From JAUUSJ01 sp964439395 (GTDB lineage: Bacteria; Bacillota; Clostridia; Lachnospirales; Lachnospiraceae): a stretch of DNA of 64,000 nt. Made by a program: the position numbers and the translations under genes. The notes beneath the pieces were generated by a model. The model was not told the origin of the DNA. It did no database searches and saw nothing but the letters and a program-made list of their open reading frames with translations. The DNA is taken from positions 1 through 64,000 of the forward strand of contig CAYTNV010000014.1 in NCBI GenBank assembly GCA_964439395.1, in the 5' to 3' direction. Positions 1 to 7,552 of the stretch are shown here, in pieces; within the stretch, counting starts at the first letter, position 1, and the number at the start of each line of letters is the position of its first letter.

Positions 1-2
1 TT

Positions 3-476
3 CAGATTGAGAACATGATACAGGCTCTTCTCCATGCAAGGAAGAAGATATTTGGGGCATCTTCTGAGGCATCCAAACCAATGGAAGGGCAATTGAGCTT
101 GTTTGATACAGAAAAAGAATTAGCAAAACAGTTAACAACAGAGCAGAAAAAAGTTGCAGTAAAGGCTCACAAAAGAGTTCCACGTCAGCCAGGAATCCGA
201 ATGGAGATGCTTGCTGGTCTTCCAAAAGAAATCGAAGAATATGTGATTCCACCAGAAGAAAGCTGTTCTCTTTGTGGGGCACCTTTAAAAGTGATTGGCA
301 AAGAGATTGTGCGTACAGAAGTAGAATTTCAGCCAGCGAAGTTGATTGTGAAACAAATCGTACGTCAAGTAGCGAAATGTACGGAGTGTGGAACAAAGAA
401 TAGTTCCAAGCCAAAGGATCATTTGGTGTTAGTATATAAGTGTAGACAGGAAAAGTTGAACAATCTATACTATTAA
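3..476 (+). pseudogene. IS66-family transposase (TnpC), N-terminal fragment
   Basis: The frame is already open at the window edge and stops at 474-476. Visible parts are a short helical N-terminal stretch and a zinc-finger-like region with two Cys-x-x-Cys pairs (CSLCGAP and CTECGTK), as in the N-terminus of IS66 TnpC. The IS66-like sequence stops around residue 138, after KPKDHLVL. The last residues (VYKCRQEK onward) do not fit the family and coincide with the start of IS3-like sequence near 430. The DDE core is missing, so this is an inactive remnant probably interrupted by the IS3 element. The left part of the gene lies outside the window. Confidence 0.8.
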
Positions 477-502
477 GTGAAAAAGCAAAGGAGATGTTCA
501 AC

Positions 503-745
503 ATGGCTAAAAACCAAAAATCTTACACTCTGGAATTCAAGCAGCAGATTGTGGATCTGTACAATGCCGGAGGAACCTCGTATCCACAACTGGAGCGTGA
601 GTATGGCGTGAATCGGAATACAATCAGCGGATGGGTAAAACAGCTTTCCACTATCAAAGTATCGGAGGAAGAGACCGTTACCCTTAAGGAGTACAAGGCT
701 CTTCAGAAAGAAATCCAGCGTCTTAAGATTGAGAATGAAATATGA
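503..745 (+). CDS. IS3-family transposase OrfA (HTH)
   Basis: An 80-aa protein with the helix-turn-helix of IS3 OrfA: SYTLEFKQQIVDLYNAGG, then REYGVNRNTISGWVKQ, followed by a short leucine-zipper-like helix (LKEYKALQKEIQRLKIENE) used for multimerisation. It binds the element ends. ATG 503 is preferred because AAAGGAG lies 9 nt upstream; the in-frame ATG at 494 is too close to that site. The stop overlaps the orfB start as ATGA, suggesting translational coupling. Its partner OrfB is broken, so OrfA is probably a leftover. Confidence 0.8.
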   Translation: MAKNQKSYTLEFKQQIVDLYNAGGTSYPQLEREYGVNRNTISGWVKQLSTIKVSEEETVTLKEYKALQKEIQRLKIENEI

Positions 746-1337
746 AAAAAAGCGACCGCCATATTCGCAAAAGAACAATAGCCGAAATTGTGTCTTTTAT
801 CCAGAACCATTTAAATCTCTACACGGTATCCCAGCTTTGCAGTGCCTTGAAATTTCCAAGGAGCACCTATTACAAGGCTCTGGTTCGTGTACCCTCAAAC
901 AGACAGAAGGAATATGAGGAGTTTGGCAGGAAAGTGAAGCAGGCTTACGATGATTCCAAACAAAGGTATGGAGCCGTCAAAATCTGCCGAACTCTCAATG
1001 GCAGCGGGACTCCCTGCAGTATCAAACGTGTCCAGAGACATATGGCGGAGCAGGGGCTGCGTTCCGTTGTGGTAAAGAAATATCACCATCGTGCCAATTA
1101 CGGCAATGTTCCAGATGATAAAAGGGGAATCCCTATGACAATGCCTGTATCGAATCATTCCATTCCGTATTGAAGAAGGAGGAGATTTATCTGCATACTT
1201 ACTGGGATTCCAACGAAGCCCGAAGAGCAATCTTTGAATACATAGAGGGTTGGTATAACCGCAAGCGAATCCATAGCGCTATCGGTTATATAACACCCCA
1301 ACAAAAGGAGGATGAAGAACTAAAAAAAGCAGCATAA
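742..1337 (+). pseudogene. IS3-family transposase OrfB, DDE core deleted
   Basis: The first part (to about 1120) encodes the usual OrfB N-terminus with the HTH_21-like segment KQRYGAVKICRTLN. From about 1121 the OrfB C-terminus continues in another frame (NPYDNACIESFHSVLKKEE ... YNRKRIHSAIGYITP) and stops at 1335-1337. The integrase core of about 120 residues with the DDE catalytic residues is absent. The junction falls at AAAGGGG, a plausible microhomology because intact relatives encode a Lys-Gly-Asn-Pro at the right-hand side. The unshifted frame stops at 1173. No active transposase can be made. Confidence 0.8.
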
Positions 1338-1377
1338 CCTTTCAACTTTTTTTGTCCAAAGTATTGACATAGGTCCA

Positions 1378-1517
1378 ACAAAGTCTGTACTCGTAATTAG
1401 GTAGTAATCTCCATCATCGAGAAACTCAGATTTACGAAGATTTTGCCAACCTATTCGAGCGTGCATAGTGGCTATCTTGGATAACTTCCGCTGTTCCCAA
1501 GTTATTGTTATTACCAA
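1378..1517 (-). pseudogene. hsdS: Type I restriction specificity subunit (HsdS), TRD start fragment
   Basis: The minus-strand frame reads TWEQRKLSKIATMHARIGWQ and then LRKSEFLDDGDYYLITSTDF, the characteristic start of an HsdS target-recognition domain. It is then cut off by the IS3 element at about 1377. It begins immediately after the stop of the DUF3791 gene and shares a 17-bp identical sequence with the hsdS piece at 3012-3028. About 45 residues survive of a normal 380-420 aa protein, so it cannot be functional alone. Confidence 0.7.
1483..1499. repeat. 17-bp hsdS direct repeat, copy A
   Basis: The sequence AACTTCCGCTGTTCCCA (minus strand codes WEQRKL) is identical to 3012-3028 and in the same orientation. 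It marks the start of a target-recognition domain in each hsdS fragment. Such repeats are recombination points in shuffling type I specificity loci. The two copies enclose the DUF3990/DUF3791 module. Confidence 0.7.
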
Positions 1518-1729
1518 GCTGTTTTTCCAGTCTGAGTTAAACTATCAATATCCATATATGCGTTTTCTATTCGTTCTGTATGATATATCCAATAATTATC
1601 ATAGATTTTTTGGATAATGGCACATTTTTTCCATTCTTTCAGTATATCGCCTGTTTTTTTATTCTTATAATTAGCATAATATTCTACTAAATACATAAAA
1701 AATTTCATTTCTTCATCCACTTTATTCAC
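1511..1729 (-). CDS. DUF3791 domain protein
   Basis: A 72-aa protein beginning with GTG (VNKVDEEMKFF). The pattern FFMYLVEYYANYKNKKTGDI, then IIQKIYDNYWIYHTERIENA and DIDSL, matches the DUF3791 family as I know it: small helical proteins of unknown function usually encoded next to DUF3990 proteins. The start overlaps the end of the upstream 81-aa gene by 8 nt, so translation is probably coupled. It is the third gene of a minus-strand module. An antitoxin or partner role for the DUF3990 protein is inference from gene order only. Confidence 0.75.
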   Translation of the reverse strand: MNKVDEEMKFFMYLVEYYANYKNKKTGDILKEWKKCAIIQKIYDNYWIYHTERIENAYMDIDSLTQTGKTAW

Positions 1730-1967
1730 CTCTTATATACACTGAATTTTTCGGTTCTCCTGTTACCTTTTCGCACTCCCATATTTCAAATATAGCCCCA
1801 GCTCCAAAATCAGTCATACCACAATCTTCATTTTCTAACATTTCGTGTGTTTTAGAAGTCGCAAACTCCCAAAAAGCATCCATTTGGCTTAATCCATATT
1901 TTTCAATTATCATCGCAACTACTTCATTATTATAATAATCAATAATTTCAGGTTCTAAGCGTTTCAT
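1722..1967 (-). CDS. Small protein of the DUF3990/DUF3791 module
   Basis: An 81-aa acidic protein (PEIIDYYNNEVVAMIIEKYG ... FWEFATSKTHEMLENEDCGM ... IFEIWECEKVTGEPKNSVYI). No assigned function is recognised; similar proteins occur between DUF3990 and DUF3791 genes in related Firmicutes. The start overlaps the DUF3990 stop by 4 nt (ATGA) and the end overlaps the DUF3791 gene by 8 nt, so all three are translated as one unit. The sequence is predicted mostly helical without membrane segments. It could be the direct antitoxin or adaptor; this cannot be decided from sequence. Confidence 0.65.
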   Translation of the reverse strand: MKRLEPEIIDYYNNEVVAMIIEKYGLSQMDAFWEFATSKTHEMLENEDCGMTDFGAGAIFEIWECEKVTGEPKNSVYIRGE

Positions 1968-2452
1968 AAAGTTTTCACCTCGCTAAATTTTAACATAGAC
2001 AACGCCTTTTCTGTTTTAAAATTATACTGGTCTCTCAATTTTTGTGGAAGCAAAAGTTGAATGGCAATATCTTCATTAAAATATCCTTTTAAATAGTTAT
2101 TGACCGTTCGTATGGCTTGGTCATTAGCTACTGGACCAATTACAATATCATAAAAATCTTCCGCCTTATTATCAGTACGATTTGTTGCAATATACCTAAG
2201 CCATTTCTGATTTGCAGACTCAAATTTTAAAATAGATAATTTTTCTAAGTCATTTTGCTGAATATTGAAAACAGATATAATGGGCATACCTTCTTCACGT
2301 CTATTAGTTATACGAATTGCCCATTTTTTTGCTTGCGTATAATCACTTGTTAGATAAAATCCTGTTCCAAAATCCAATAGTCTTTTTGATTTGATTATTT
2401 TAGGTTTTTTGACTTCCACATTACTTCCATGATATAATATTATTTGATCCAT
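1964..2452 (-). CDS. DUF3990 protein, ADP-ribosyltransferase-like
   Basis: A 162-aa protein from ATG 2452, chosen because GGGAGGA lies about 8 nt upstream; the ATG at 2461 abuts that site. It has LYHGS near the N-terminus, FGTGFYLTSDYTQAKKWA, VIGPVANDQ and a C-terminal QYNFKTEKALSMLKF, all typical of DUF3990. That family belongs to the ADP-ribosyl transferase fold group; the H of LYHGS, the Y of GFYLT and the E of FKTEKAL could be its H-Y-E triad (inference). The ribosome site starts just after the hsdS stop, so it was co-transcribed with the restriction-modification genes. A toxin or phage-defence role is plausible but unproven. Confidence 0.75.
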   Translation of the reverse strand: MDQIILYHGSNVEVKKPKIIKSKRLLDFGTGFYLTSDYTQAKKWAIRITNRREEGMPIISVFNIQQNDLEKLSILKFESANQKWLRYIATNRTDNKAEDFYDIVIGPVANDQAIRTVNNYLKGYFNEDIAIQLLLPQKLRDQYNFKTEKALSMLKFSEVKTL

Positions 2453-2467
2453 TTTTGTCATTCCTCC

Positions 2468-3034
2468 CTAAACAAACATCTTTTTAAGACAAGATTTCTT
2501 GATATTTTGTAGCTTTTCCAACTTACGCTGATGAAGGGTAATAAGATTGTCAAGTTGCTGAAAGTAGTTACCAATCGCAATCTGTTCCTGCTTTTTTGGA
2601 GTCATAATATCGAGGTTTCCAAGCATCTTTCCTGATATTTCAAGGAAGGTTGAACCTGATGCAACAGCTTCTGCTTTTTCTTTAATAATGTTACTCATTG
2701 AATAAACAAAATAAGGCTCAATATTATCCTTTAATACCAACGACTGAAATCCTTGATTAGTACACGCAGAATGCTTTAAAATGGCGGTTTTTCCGATTCC
2801 TGCTCTACTTGTAAATAAGATTGTCTTATCAGGCGGTAACATTTTTGCGGAAGACTTTTGTAACCCCAATTCAGTTATTTTTCTTTCGCTTTCACAAGCG
2901 TAAATTTGATCTGAAAGTTCAGCAGGTGCATACCAACTTATATCTCCATCCCAATAGTCTGGATTGTTGGTATCAGGAGTCCCTCCGCTTACTATTTCAG
3001 CAATGTCGTCCAACTTCCGCTGTTCCCAGCAAGG
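2468..3034 (-). pseudogene. hsdS: HsdS C-terminal half
   Basis: From about 3034 the minus strand encodes WEQRKLDDIAEIVSGGTPDT, a full target-recognition domain, and the closing coiled-coil segment (FQQLDNLITLHQRKLEKLQN, then IKKSCLKKMFV) that normally ends HsdS. The N-terminal recognition domain is missing. Upstream the frame runs into out-of-frame hsdM sequence. The intact protein would set the DNA target of a type I methylase/nuclease. Half-size HsdS proteins can sometimes dimerise, but here no hsdM or hsdR is intact in view. Confidence 0.75.
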
Positions 3035-3614
3035 AAACCTCGTGAGGTGTGTAAAACTCTCCAGCTTTCTTGCCTGCGTTGGCTGCGAAGTTGCTGATGA
3101 GATACTCGTAAATAAAGCCGAGTACATCATAATCCTGCTTGCCGTCCATCGGAATATCCTTAATGAGCGAAAGCAGTCCGCTGATTGCCTTTGTTCTTGC
3201 CCCAGAGCTGTCTCCGAGTTTGGAAAGTCCCGTTTGCAAGGTGTCGAATACTTTATCGAATACCTTTTTGTGAGAAGAATAAATCAGGCGACTGAAGGCG
3301 GAGAGAGCGTCGGTAACATTCGACACATCAAAATCCTTTCCCATTGAAATCCAAGTAGAAAACAAATCTTTGTAAGCAATGAAATAACCGATATTTTTTT
3401 GAATGTATTCCATCGTTTCAGGGTCGTCCTCGGATAGCACCTTTATATCTTCGTCCGTAAAGTCGTTCTCTTTCAGGAATTTAATTTCTGTGTCCGAGAG
3501 GTATTTATAGAAAATGAAGCCGAGAATATAATCTTTGTATTCATTGGCTTCATTTTTGGAGCGCATTTTGTTTGCGGATTCCCATATTTTATTGGCAAGT
3601 TGTTGTTTGTTCAT
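2997..3614 (-). pseudogene. hsdM: HsdM N-terminal fragment fused out of frame to hsdS
   Basis: The start MNKQQLANKIWESANKMRSK is the standard HsdM N-terminus, and the sequence runs through the helical N-terminal domain to KKAGEFYTPHEVS, the beginning of the methylase domain. It then enters hsdS DNA out of frame and stops at 2997. The SAM site beyond this point and the catalytic NPPF motif are gone. A single deletion between hsdM (about codon 194) and hsdS explains both fragments. The start overlaps the end of the upstream regulator remnant by 4 nt, indicating an original regulator-hsdM-hsdS operon. Confidence 0.8.
3012..3028. repeat. 17-bp hsdS direct repeat, copy B
   Basis: Identical to 1483-1499 and in the same orientation. 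It lies within a few bases of the hsdM/hsdS deletion junction (about 3030), which suggests recombination at or next to this repeat helped create the fusion. Confidence 0.7.
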
Positions 3615-3832
3615 TTCATTAACCTCAATCTTTCAGTTTCTCTATGGCGTACTATTGGCCATACTATCATTTTATAAATTAATGCTTGGCAGATTTTTCC
3701 GAGAATTTCTGTTGTAATATCCTCATCTTTGCCGAGTTTTAACGCCGCATAGTTTGGCAATATTTTTTCTTGCTTTAATCGTAAGTGCAAATGCATAGAT
3801 ATAGTATAACATAAAAATCGTTGGAAGTACAA
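3611..3832 (-). pseudogene. XRE-type helix-turn-helix regulator remnant
   Basis: The segment ALKLGKDEDITTEILGKICQAL matches the second half of a small Cro/CI-type HTH domain (recognition helix plus the KIC-L helix) common in 65-75 aa Clostridial regulators. The residues before it and after it do not fit the family, so the ends are probably frameshifted. It ends on the hsdM start codon. It probably once regulated the type I system. Confidence 0.45.
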
Positions 3833-3875
3833 TAGAATTATCGATGTGTGAGAGCAAAGCGAGGATTTTCACTTA

Positions 3876-3904
3876 TCGACGAATGCCTCATTCTATGGTA
3901 TGAT
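3876..3904 (+). promoter_or_regulatory. Weak sigma-A promoter candidate
   Basis: TCGACG and TATGAT are separated by 17 bp, about 45 bp before the next plus-strand start codon. The -35 is poor, so this is tentative. Confidence 0.35.
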
Positions 3905-3950
3905 AAAAAACAAAATGTATTATCATAAATGAGAGAAAGGAGTATTTTCT

Positions 3951-6773
3951 ATGGGAAAATTCTCAGGAAATAGAGAGGAAACAAATCAATTGAGCACACA
4001 TATCTGTATGGGAATTTTGGCTCACGTAGATGCGGGAAAAACGACTCTCGCCGAGAGTATTTTATATAGAAGTGGAGAGATTAGAAAACTTGGAAGAGTT
4101 GACCATCAGAATGCGTTTTTGGACACATATCAGTTGGAGAGAGAAAGAGGGATTACTATTTTTTCCAAGCAGGCTGAGGTGAAAATTGGGGAGAAGAAGA
4201 TGACACTTCTTGATACTCCAGGACATGTCGATTTCTCTGCGGAGATGGAGAGAACTCTGATGGTGCTTGACTATGCCATCTTAGTTATTAGTGGCGCAGA
4301 CGGCGTGCAGGGGCATGTCGAGACATTGTGGAAACTTCTCAAGCAGTATGAAATTCCAGTTTTTCTTTTTATTAATAAGATGGATCAAGAAGGAACGGAT
4401 AGAGAAGCCTTATTGAGCGAGTTGAAGGAGAAATTAGATGAAAATTGTGTCTTATTTGGCTCTGAGGAAGACGAATTTTATGAAAATATTTCTGTATGTG
4501 GAGAGGAAGATTTATTGGAGCAGTACTTAGATACTGGTAAAATTGAGAAAAGTCAGATTGTGAAAATGATTGCGAAAAGAGAGATTTTCCCTTGTTTTTT
4601 TGGTTCCGCCTTGAAATTAATCGGTGTGGATGAATTTTTAGAGGGTCTAGAAGACTATACATTGGCTAGAAAATATCCAGAAGAGTTTGGAGCTAAAATA
4701 TATAAAATATCCAGAGATGAAAAAGGTACAAGACTTACGCATATGAAGATTACAGGAGGAAGCTTAAAGGCAAAAATGCTCCTAAAAGGTGAAGAGAAGG
4801 AAAAAACGGAAAATATGGAGTGGGAAGAAAAAGCAGATCAGCTCCGCATTTACTCAGGCTCTAACTTTATACAGGCAAAGGAAGTAAAAGCGGGAGAAAT
4901 TTGTGCTGTCACAGGTCTCACAAAGACCTATTCAGGAGAGGGAATCGGGATTGAGAAGGCGGCGAGAAAGCCGACTTTAGATCCAGTTCTCACGTACCGC
5001 ATTACTTTACCTGATGGCTGTGACGTACATCATACTTTTTTAAAGCTTCGCCAGCTTGAGGAGGAGGAGCCTCAGATGCATATTGTTTGGCAGGAAGAGA
5101 CAAATGAGATTCATGCACAGATTATGGGTGAGGTGCAAATTGAGGTGATGCAGAGTCTTATTTTGGATCGTTTTGGTATTGAAGTGAGATTTGATTCCGG
5201 AAGTATTGTGTATAAAGAGACGATCGAAAATAGAGTGGAGGGAGTTGGACATTTTGAGCCACTTCGCCATTATGCGGAGGTACATCTTTTGATGGAGCCG
5301 CTGCCAGCGGGAACTGGTCTTATTTTTGGAACAGATTGCAGTGAAGATTTATTAGATAAAAACTGGCAAAGACTTATTTTAACACATTTATTAGAAAAGA
5401 AACATCTGGGAGTGCTGACGGGATCTGAGATTACTGATATGAAAATTACGCTCGTGTCGGGAAGGGCACATCAAAAGCATACAGAGGGCGGAGATTTTAG
5501 ACAGGCAACGTATCGTGCAGTGAGGCAGGGACTTAAGAGTGCAAACAGCGTTTTGCTAGAGCCAGTTTATCGATTCCGTCTTGAGGTTCCATCCGAAAAT
5601 GTTGGCCGAGCGATGAATGATATTCAGAAAATGAAGGGAGAATTTTCCCAGCCAGAACTACAAGGGGAAATGTCAATTATTACAGGAACGGCGCCAGTTG
5701 TCTTAATGCAAGATTATCAAAGAGAAGTTATCTCTTATACGAGAGGGCGCGGAAAAATTTTTTGCAGTCTAGATGGATATGAACCTTGTCATAATGCCGA
5801 GGAGGTAATTGTACAAAGAGCTTATGATTCTGAGTTAGATATGAATAATCCAACAGGTTCTGTTTTTTGTGCGCATGGAGCTGGATTTGTTGTTCCTTGG
5901 GATGAGGTTCCAAATTATATGCATCTTGAGAGTGTGCTAAAGGAAGAGAAAGAGGAAAATGAGGAACTTACAGTTCTCTCCTATGAGGAACCAAAAAGAA
6001 CAAATATTTCGAGATATCAGATGGACAAAGAGTTAGAGGAAATTTTTAATAAAACGTATGCAGGGACGAAAAAAGGTACTGAGAAGCAAAATAGGAATAT
6101 GTGGAGAAGACAAAAGAATACAGACTCTGTCGTGAATAAAGTATCCTCGTCTAGAGCATGGGAAGATATAGGAGAGAGAACGTCAAAAAATAGAAGTTTC
6201 GATTATAAAAAAACAGATAGGAAAGATATGCAAAAGCGAGAAGAATATTTGCTTGTAGATGGATATAATATTATTTTTGCGTGGGAGGATTTATCAGACC
6301 TTGCGAGAAGCGACCTTGCAGCAGCGAGAGGAAAGTTGATGGACATTTTATCTAATTATCAAGGTTGGAAGCAGATGAAGCTTATTCTTGTATTTGATGC
6401 CTATAAAGTGGAGGAAAATATTGGATCTGTGAGTAAGTATCATAATATTTATGTTGTATATACTAAGGAAGCAGAGACTGCAGATCAGTATATTGAGAAG
6501 ACAGTGCATGAAATTGGAAAGAAATATCAGGTTACAGTTGCCACCTCAGATGCTTTAGAGCAGATGATTATTATGGGAGCAGGTGCAACAAGACTCTCGG
6601 CAAGAAATTTGCGAGAAGAGATAGAAAATGCTAATATTGAGATTCGAGCGGAGCTTTCAGAAAATAGAAAAGAAAAAGGAAATACGAATTATTTATTCGA
6701 GGGAGTGTCGAGAGATTTAGCAGAATTGATCGAGGATATTCGATTACAGAGAGAGAAAGTTGTGAAAAAATAA
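3951..6773 (+). CDS. TetM/EF-G-like GTPase fused to a YacP (Rae1)-type NYN nuclease domain
   Basis: A 940-aa protein. Residues 1-660 are a translational GTPase of the ribosomal protection type: G1 AHVDAGKTT at 24-32, RERGITI, DTPGHVDF, NKMD, then domains II-V to about GRGKIFCSLDGYEP. A charged linker of about 100 residues follows. Residues 765-905 form a NYN/PIN nuclease domain like YacP/Rae1, with acidic residues D770 (LLVDGYNII), D816 (VFDAYKV), D845 (ETADQYIE) and D867 (VATSDALEQ) all present. Rae1 is known to cut mRNA in the ribosomal A site, where TetM/EF-G also bind, so a GTPase-guided ribosome-associated RNase is a reasonable inference. Standalone TetM is about 640 aa. Start supported by GAAAGGAG upstream. 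Tetracycline resistance should not be assumed. Confidence 0.85.
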   Translation: MGKFSGNREETNQLSTHICMGILAHVDAGKTTLAESILYRSGEIRKLGRVDHQNAFLDTYQLERERGITIFSKQAEVKIGEKKMTLLDTPGHVDFSAEMERTLMVLDYAILVISGADGVQGHVETLWKLLKQYEIPVFLFINKMDQEGTDREALLSELKEKLDENCVLFGSEEDEFYENISVCGEEDLLEQYLDTGKIEKSQIVKMIAKREIFPCFFGSALKLIGVDEFLEGLEDYTLARKYPEEFGAKIYKISRDEKGTRLTHMKITGGSLKAKMLLKGEEKEKTENMEWEEKADQLRIYSGSNFIQAKEVKAGEICAVTGLTKTYSGEGIGIEKAARKPTLDPVLTYRITLPDGCDVHHTFLKLRQLEEEEPQMHIVWQEETNEIHAQIMGEVQIEVMQSLILDRFGIEVRFDSGSIVYKETIENRVEGVGHFEPLRHYAEVHLLMEPLPAGTGLIFGTDCSEDLLDKNWQRLILTHLLEKKHLGVLTGSEITDMKITLVSGRAHQKHTEGGDFRQATYRAVRQGLKSANSVLLEPVYRFRLEVPSENVGRAMNDIQKMKGEFSQPELQGEMSIITGTAPVVLMQDYQREVISYTRGRGKIFCSLDGYEPCHNAEEVIVQRAYDSELDMNNPTGSVFCAHGAGFVVPWDEVPNYMHLESVLKEEKEENEELTVLSYEEPKRTNISRYQMDKELEEIFNKTYAGTKKGTEKQNRNMWRRQKNTDSVVNKVSSSRAWEDIGERTSKNRSFDYKKTDRKDMQKREEYLLVDGYNIIFAWEDLSDLARSDLAAARGKLMDILSNYQGWKQMKLILVFDAYKVEENIGSVSKYHNIYVVYTKEAETADQYIEKTVHEIGKKYQVTVATSDALEQMIIMGAGATRLSARNLREEIENANIEIRAELSENRKEKGNTNYLFEGVSRDLAELIEDIRLQREKVVKK

Positions 6774-6862
6774 TCTAAATTATACGAAACTAATACAAAT
6801 TATGCAAAACTAACAAAAAATATTGATTTAATTGATAAAAATTATCGTAAATTAAAAAAATA

Positions 6863-6891
6863 TTGACGAATTTTACAATAATATGTATAAT
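6863..6891 (+). promoter_or_regulatory. Strong sigma-A promoter for the small peptide/P-type ATPase cluster
   Basis: TTGACG (6863-6868) and TATAAT (6886-6891) are spaced 17 bp apart in an AT-rich stretch, about 75 bp before the 26-aa ORF. A near-consensus constitutive-looking promoter. No metal-box palindrome was noticed. Confidence 0.75.
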
Positions 6892-6966
6892 ATAATTCAT
6901 AAGAGTCCAATGTGCTTTAGTCGTTGGGGTGTTAGCATATTATAAAAAGGAGGTTGTCAATAGGAT

Positions 6967-7047
6967 ATGAAACAACATAGATTTTGGGCATGGGTGATGA
7001 TTATTGCCGCTTTCATGACAATCTACACAGGTTATAAGCATAAGTAA
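6967..7047 (+). CDS. 26-aa single-pass membrane peptide
   Basis: The ORF encodes MKQHRFWAWVMIIAAFMTIY plus TGYKHK, one hydrophobic helix with basic ends, preceded by AAAAGGAGG about 13 nt upstream. It is the first gene after a strong promoter and is followed 33 nt later by the acidic membrane-anchored protein and then a P-type ATPase. I recall similar peptides in Clostridial metal-ATPase clusters (possibly the family called DUF6219), but cannot confirm this. By analogy with KdpF or MntS it might stabilise or regulate the ATPase; that is inference. Confidence 0.6.
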   Translation: MKQHRFWAWVMIIAAFMTIYTGYKHK

Positions 7048-7080
7048 AGTAAAACGCAAGAGATGAAGGAGGAATTGACT

Positions 7081-7419
7081 ATGTTAGAATGTTTAAAATG
7101 TGTAAAAGATGTAGTAGATAAGAAAAATACAGGAATTTTTGCAGCTGGTTTATTAGTGGGAACAGCTGGTTTAAAATTACTAAAGAGCCAAGATGCTAAA
7201 AATGTATACACAAACTGTACAGCAGCAGTTTTACGTGTGAAAGATTGCGTAATGAATGTTGTGACAAATGTACAGGCAGAGGCAGAAGATATTTATGCAG
7301 CGGCTCAGGAAATTAACGAAGAGAGAGCAGCAAAGGCAGCTGAGAAGGAGGAAGCCGAGATTATTGATGAAATTATCGAGGAAGTGGAAGAGGCTGTTGA
7401 GGAAACTGTAGAAGAGTAA
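7081..7419 (+). CDS. Acidic membrane-anchored protein, DUF6110-like
   Basis: A 112-aa protein from ATG 7081 (AAGGAGG 9 nt upstream; the in-frame ATG at 7063 precedes that site). Residues 12-32 (NTGIFAAGLLVGTAGLKLL region) form a glycine-rich hydrophobic segment, then SQDAKNVYTNCTAAVLRVKD, an alpha-helical stretch, and a tail almost entirely of Glu/Ala/Ile (EEAEIIDEIIEEVEEAVEET). It resembles the DUF6110 family found beside heavy-metal ATPases. The acidic cytoplasmic tail could bind cations or the ATPase, but nothing is proven. Co-transcribed with the peptide upstream. Confidence 0.65.
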   Translation: MLECLKCVKDVVDKKNTGIFAAGLLVGTAGLKLLKSQDAKNVYTNCTAAVLRVKDCVMNVVTNVQAEAEDIYAAAQEINEERAAKAAEKEEAEIIDEIIEEVEEAVEETVEE

Positions 7420-7481
7420 ATTTCCAAAAAGCTTCGATATTATACGAGAAGAGCGACACGGAGTCATTTAAAACGAAGAAT

Positions 7482-7525
7482 AAAACGGAGCTTACACATA
7501 ATTATGTGAGAGGGTTCCGTTTTTC
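7482..7525 (+). terminator. Intrinsic terminator or attenuator before the P-type ATPase gene
   Basis: AAAACGGA (7482-7489) pairs with TCCGTTTT (7516-7523), enclosing the perfect palindrome CACATAATTATGTG (7495-7508), with a short U run. It would let the two small upstream genes be expressed more than the ATPase. Confidence 0.65.
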
Positions 7526-7552
7526 TTATGACAAAAGGAAAGAGAGAAAATC

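Larger units (their letters stand above)
430..1377 (+). mobile_element. IS3-family insertion sequence, internally deleted
   Basis: It comprises orfA plus the two ends of orfB, inserted between an IS66 fragment and an hsdS fragment. The right end is taken near 1377 from the sequence tttgtccaaagtattgacat-aggtcca, which resembles IS3/IS150-type termini. The left end near 430 carries a partly matching gacaggaaaagttgaa. Both boundaries are approximate, and no clean target duplication was identified. Loss of the DDE core in orfB makes the copy non-autonomous. Confidence 0.65.

Noticed and set aside
3951..5950. Tetracycline resistance gene (tetM-like)
   Set aside because: The GTPase part resembles TetM, but the protein is a 940-aa fusion in a housekeeping setting and lacks the mobile context of tetM; resistance cannot be claimed.
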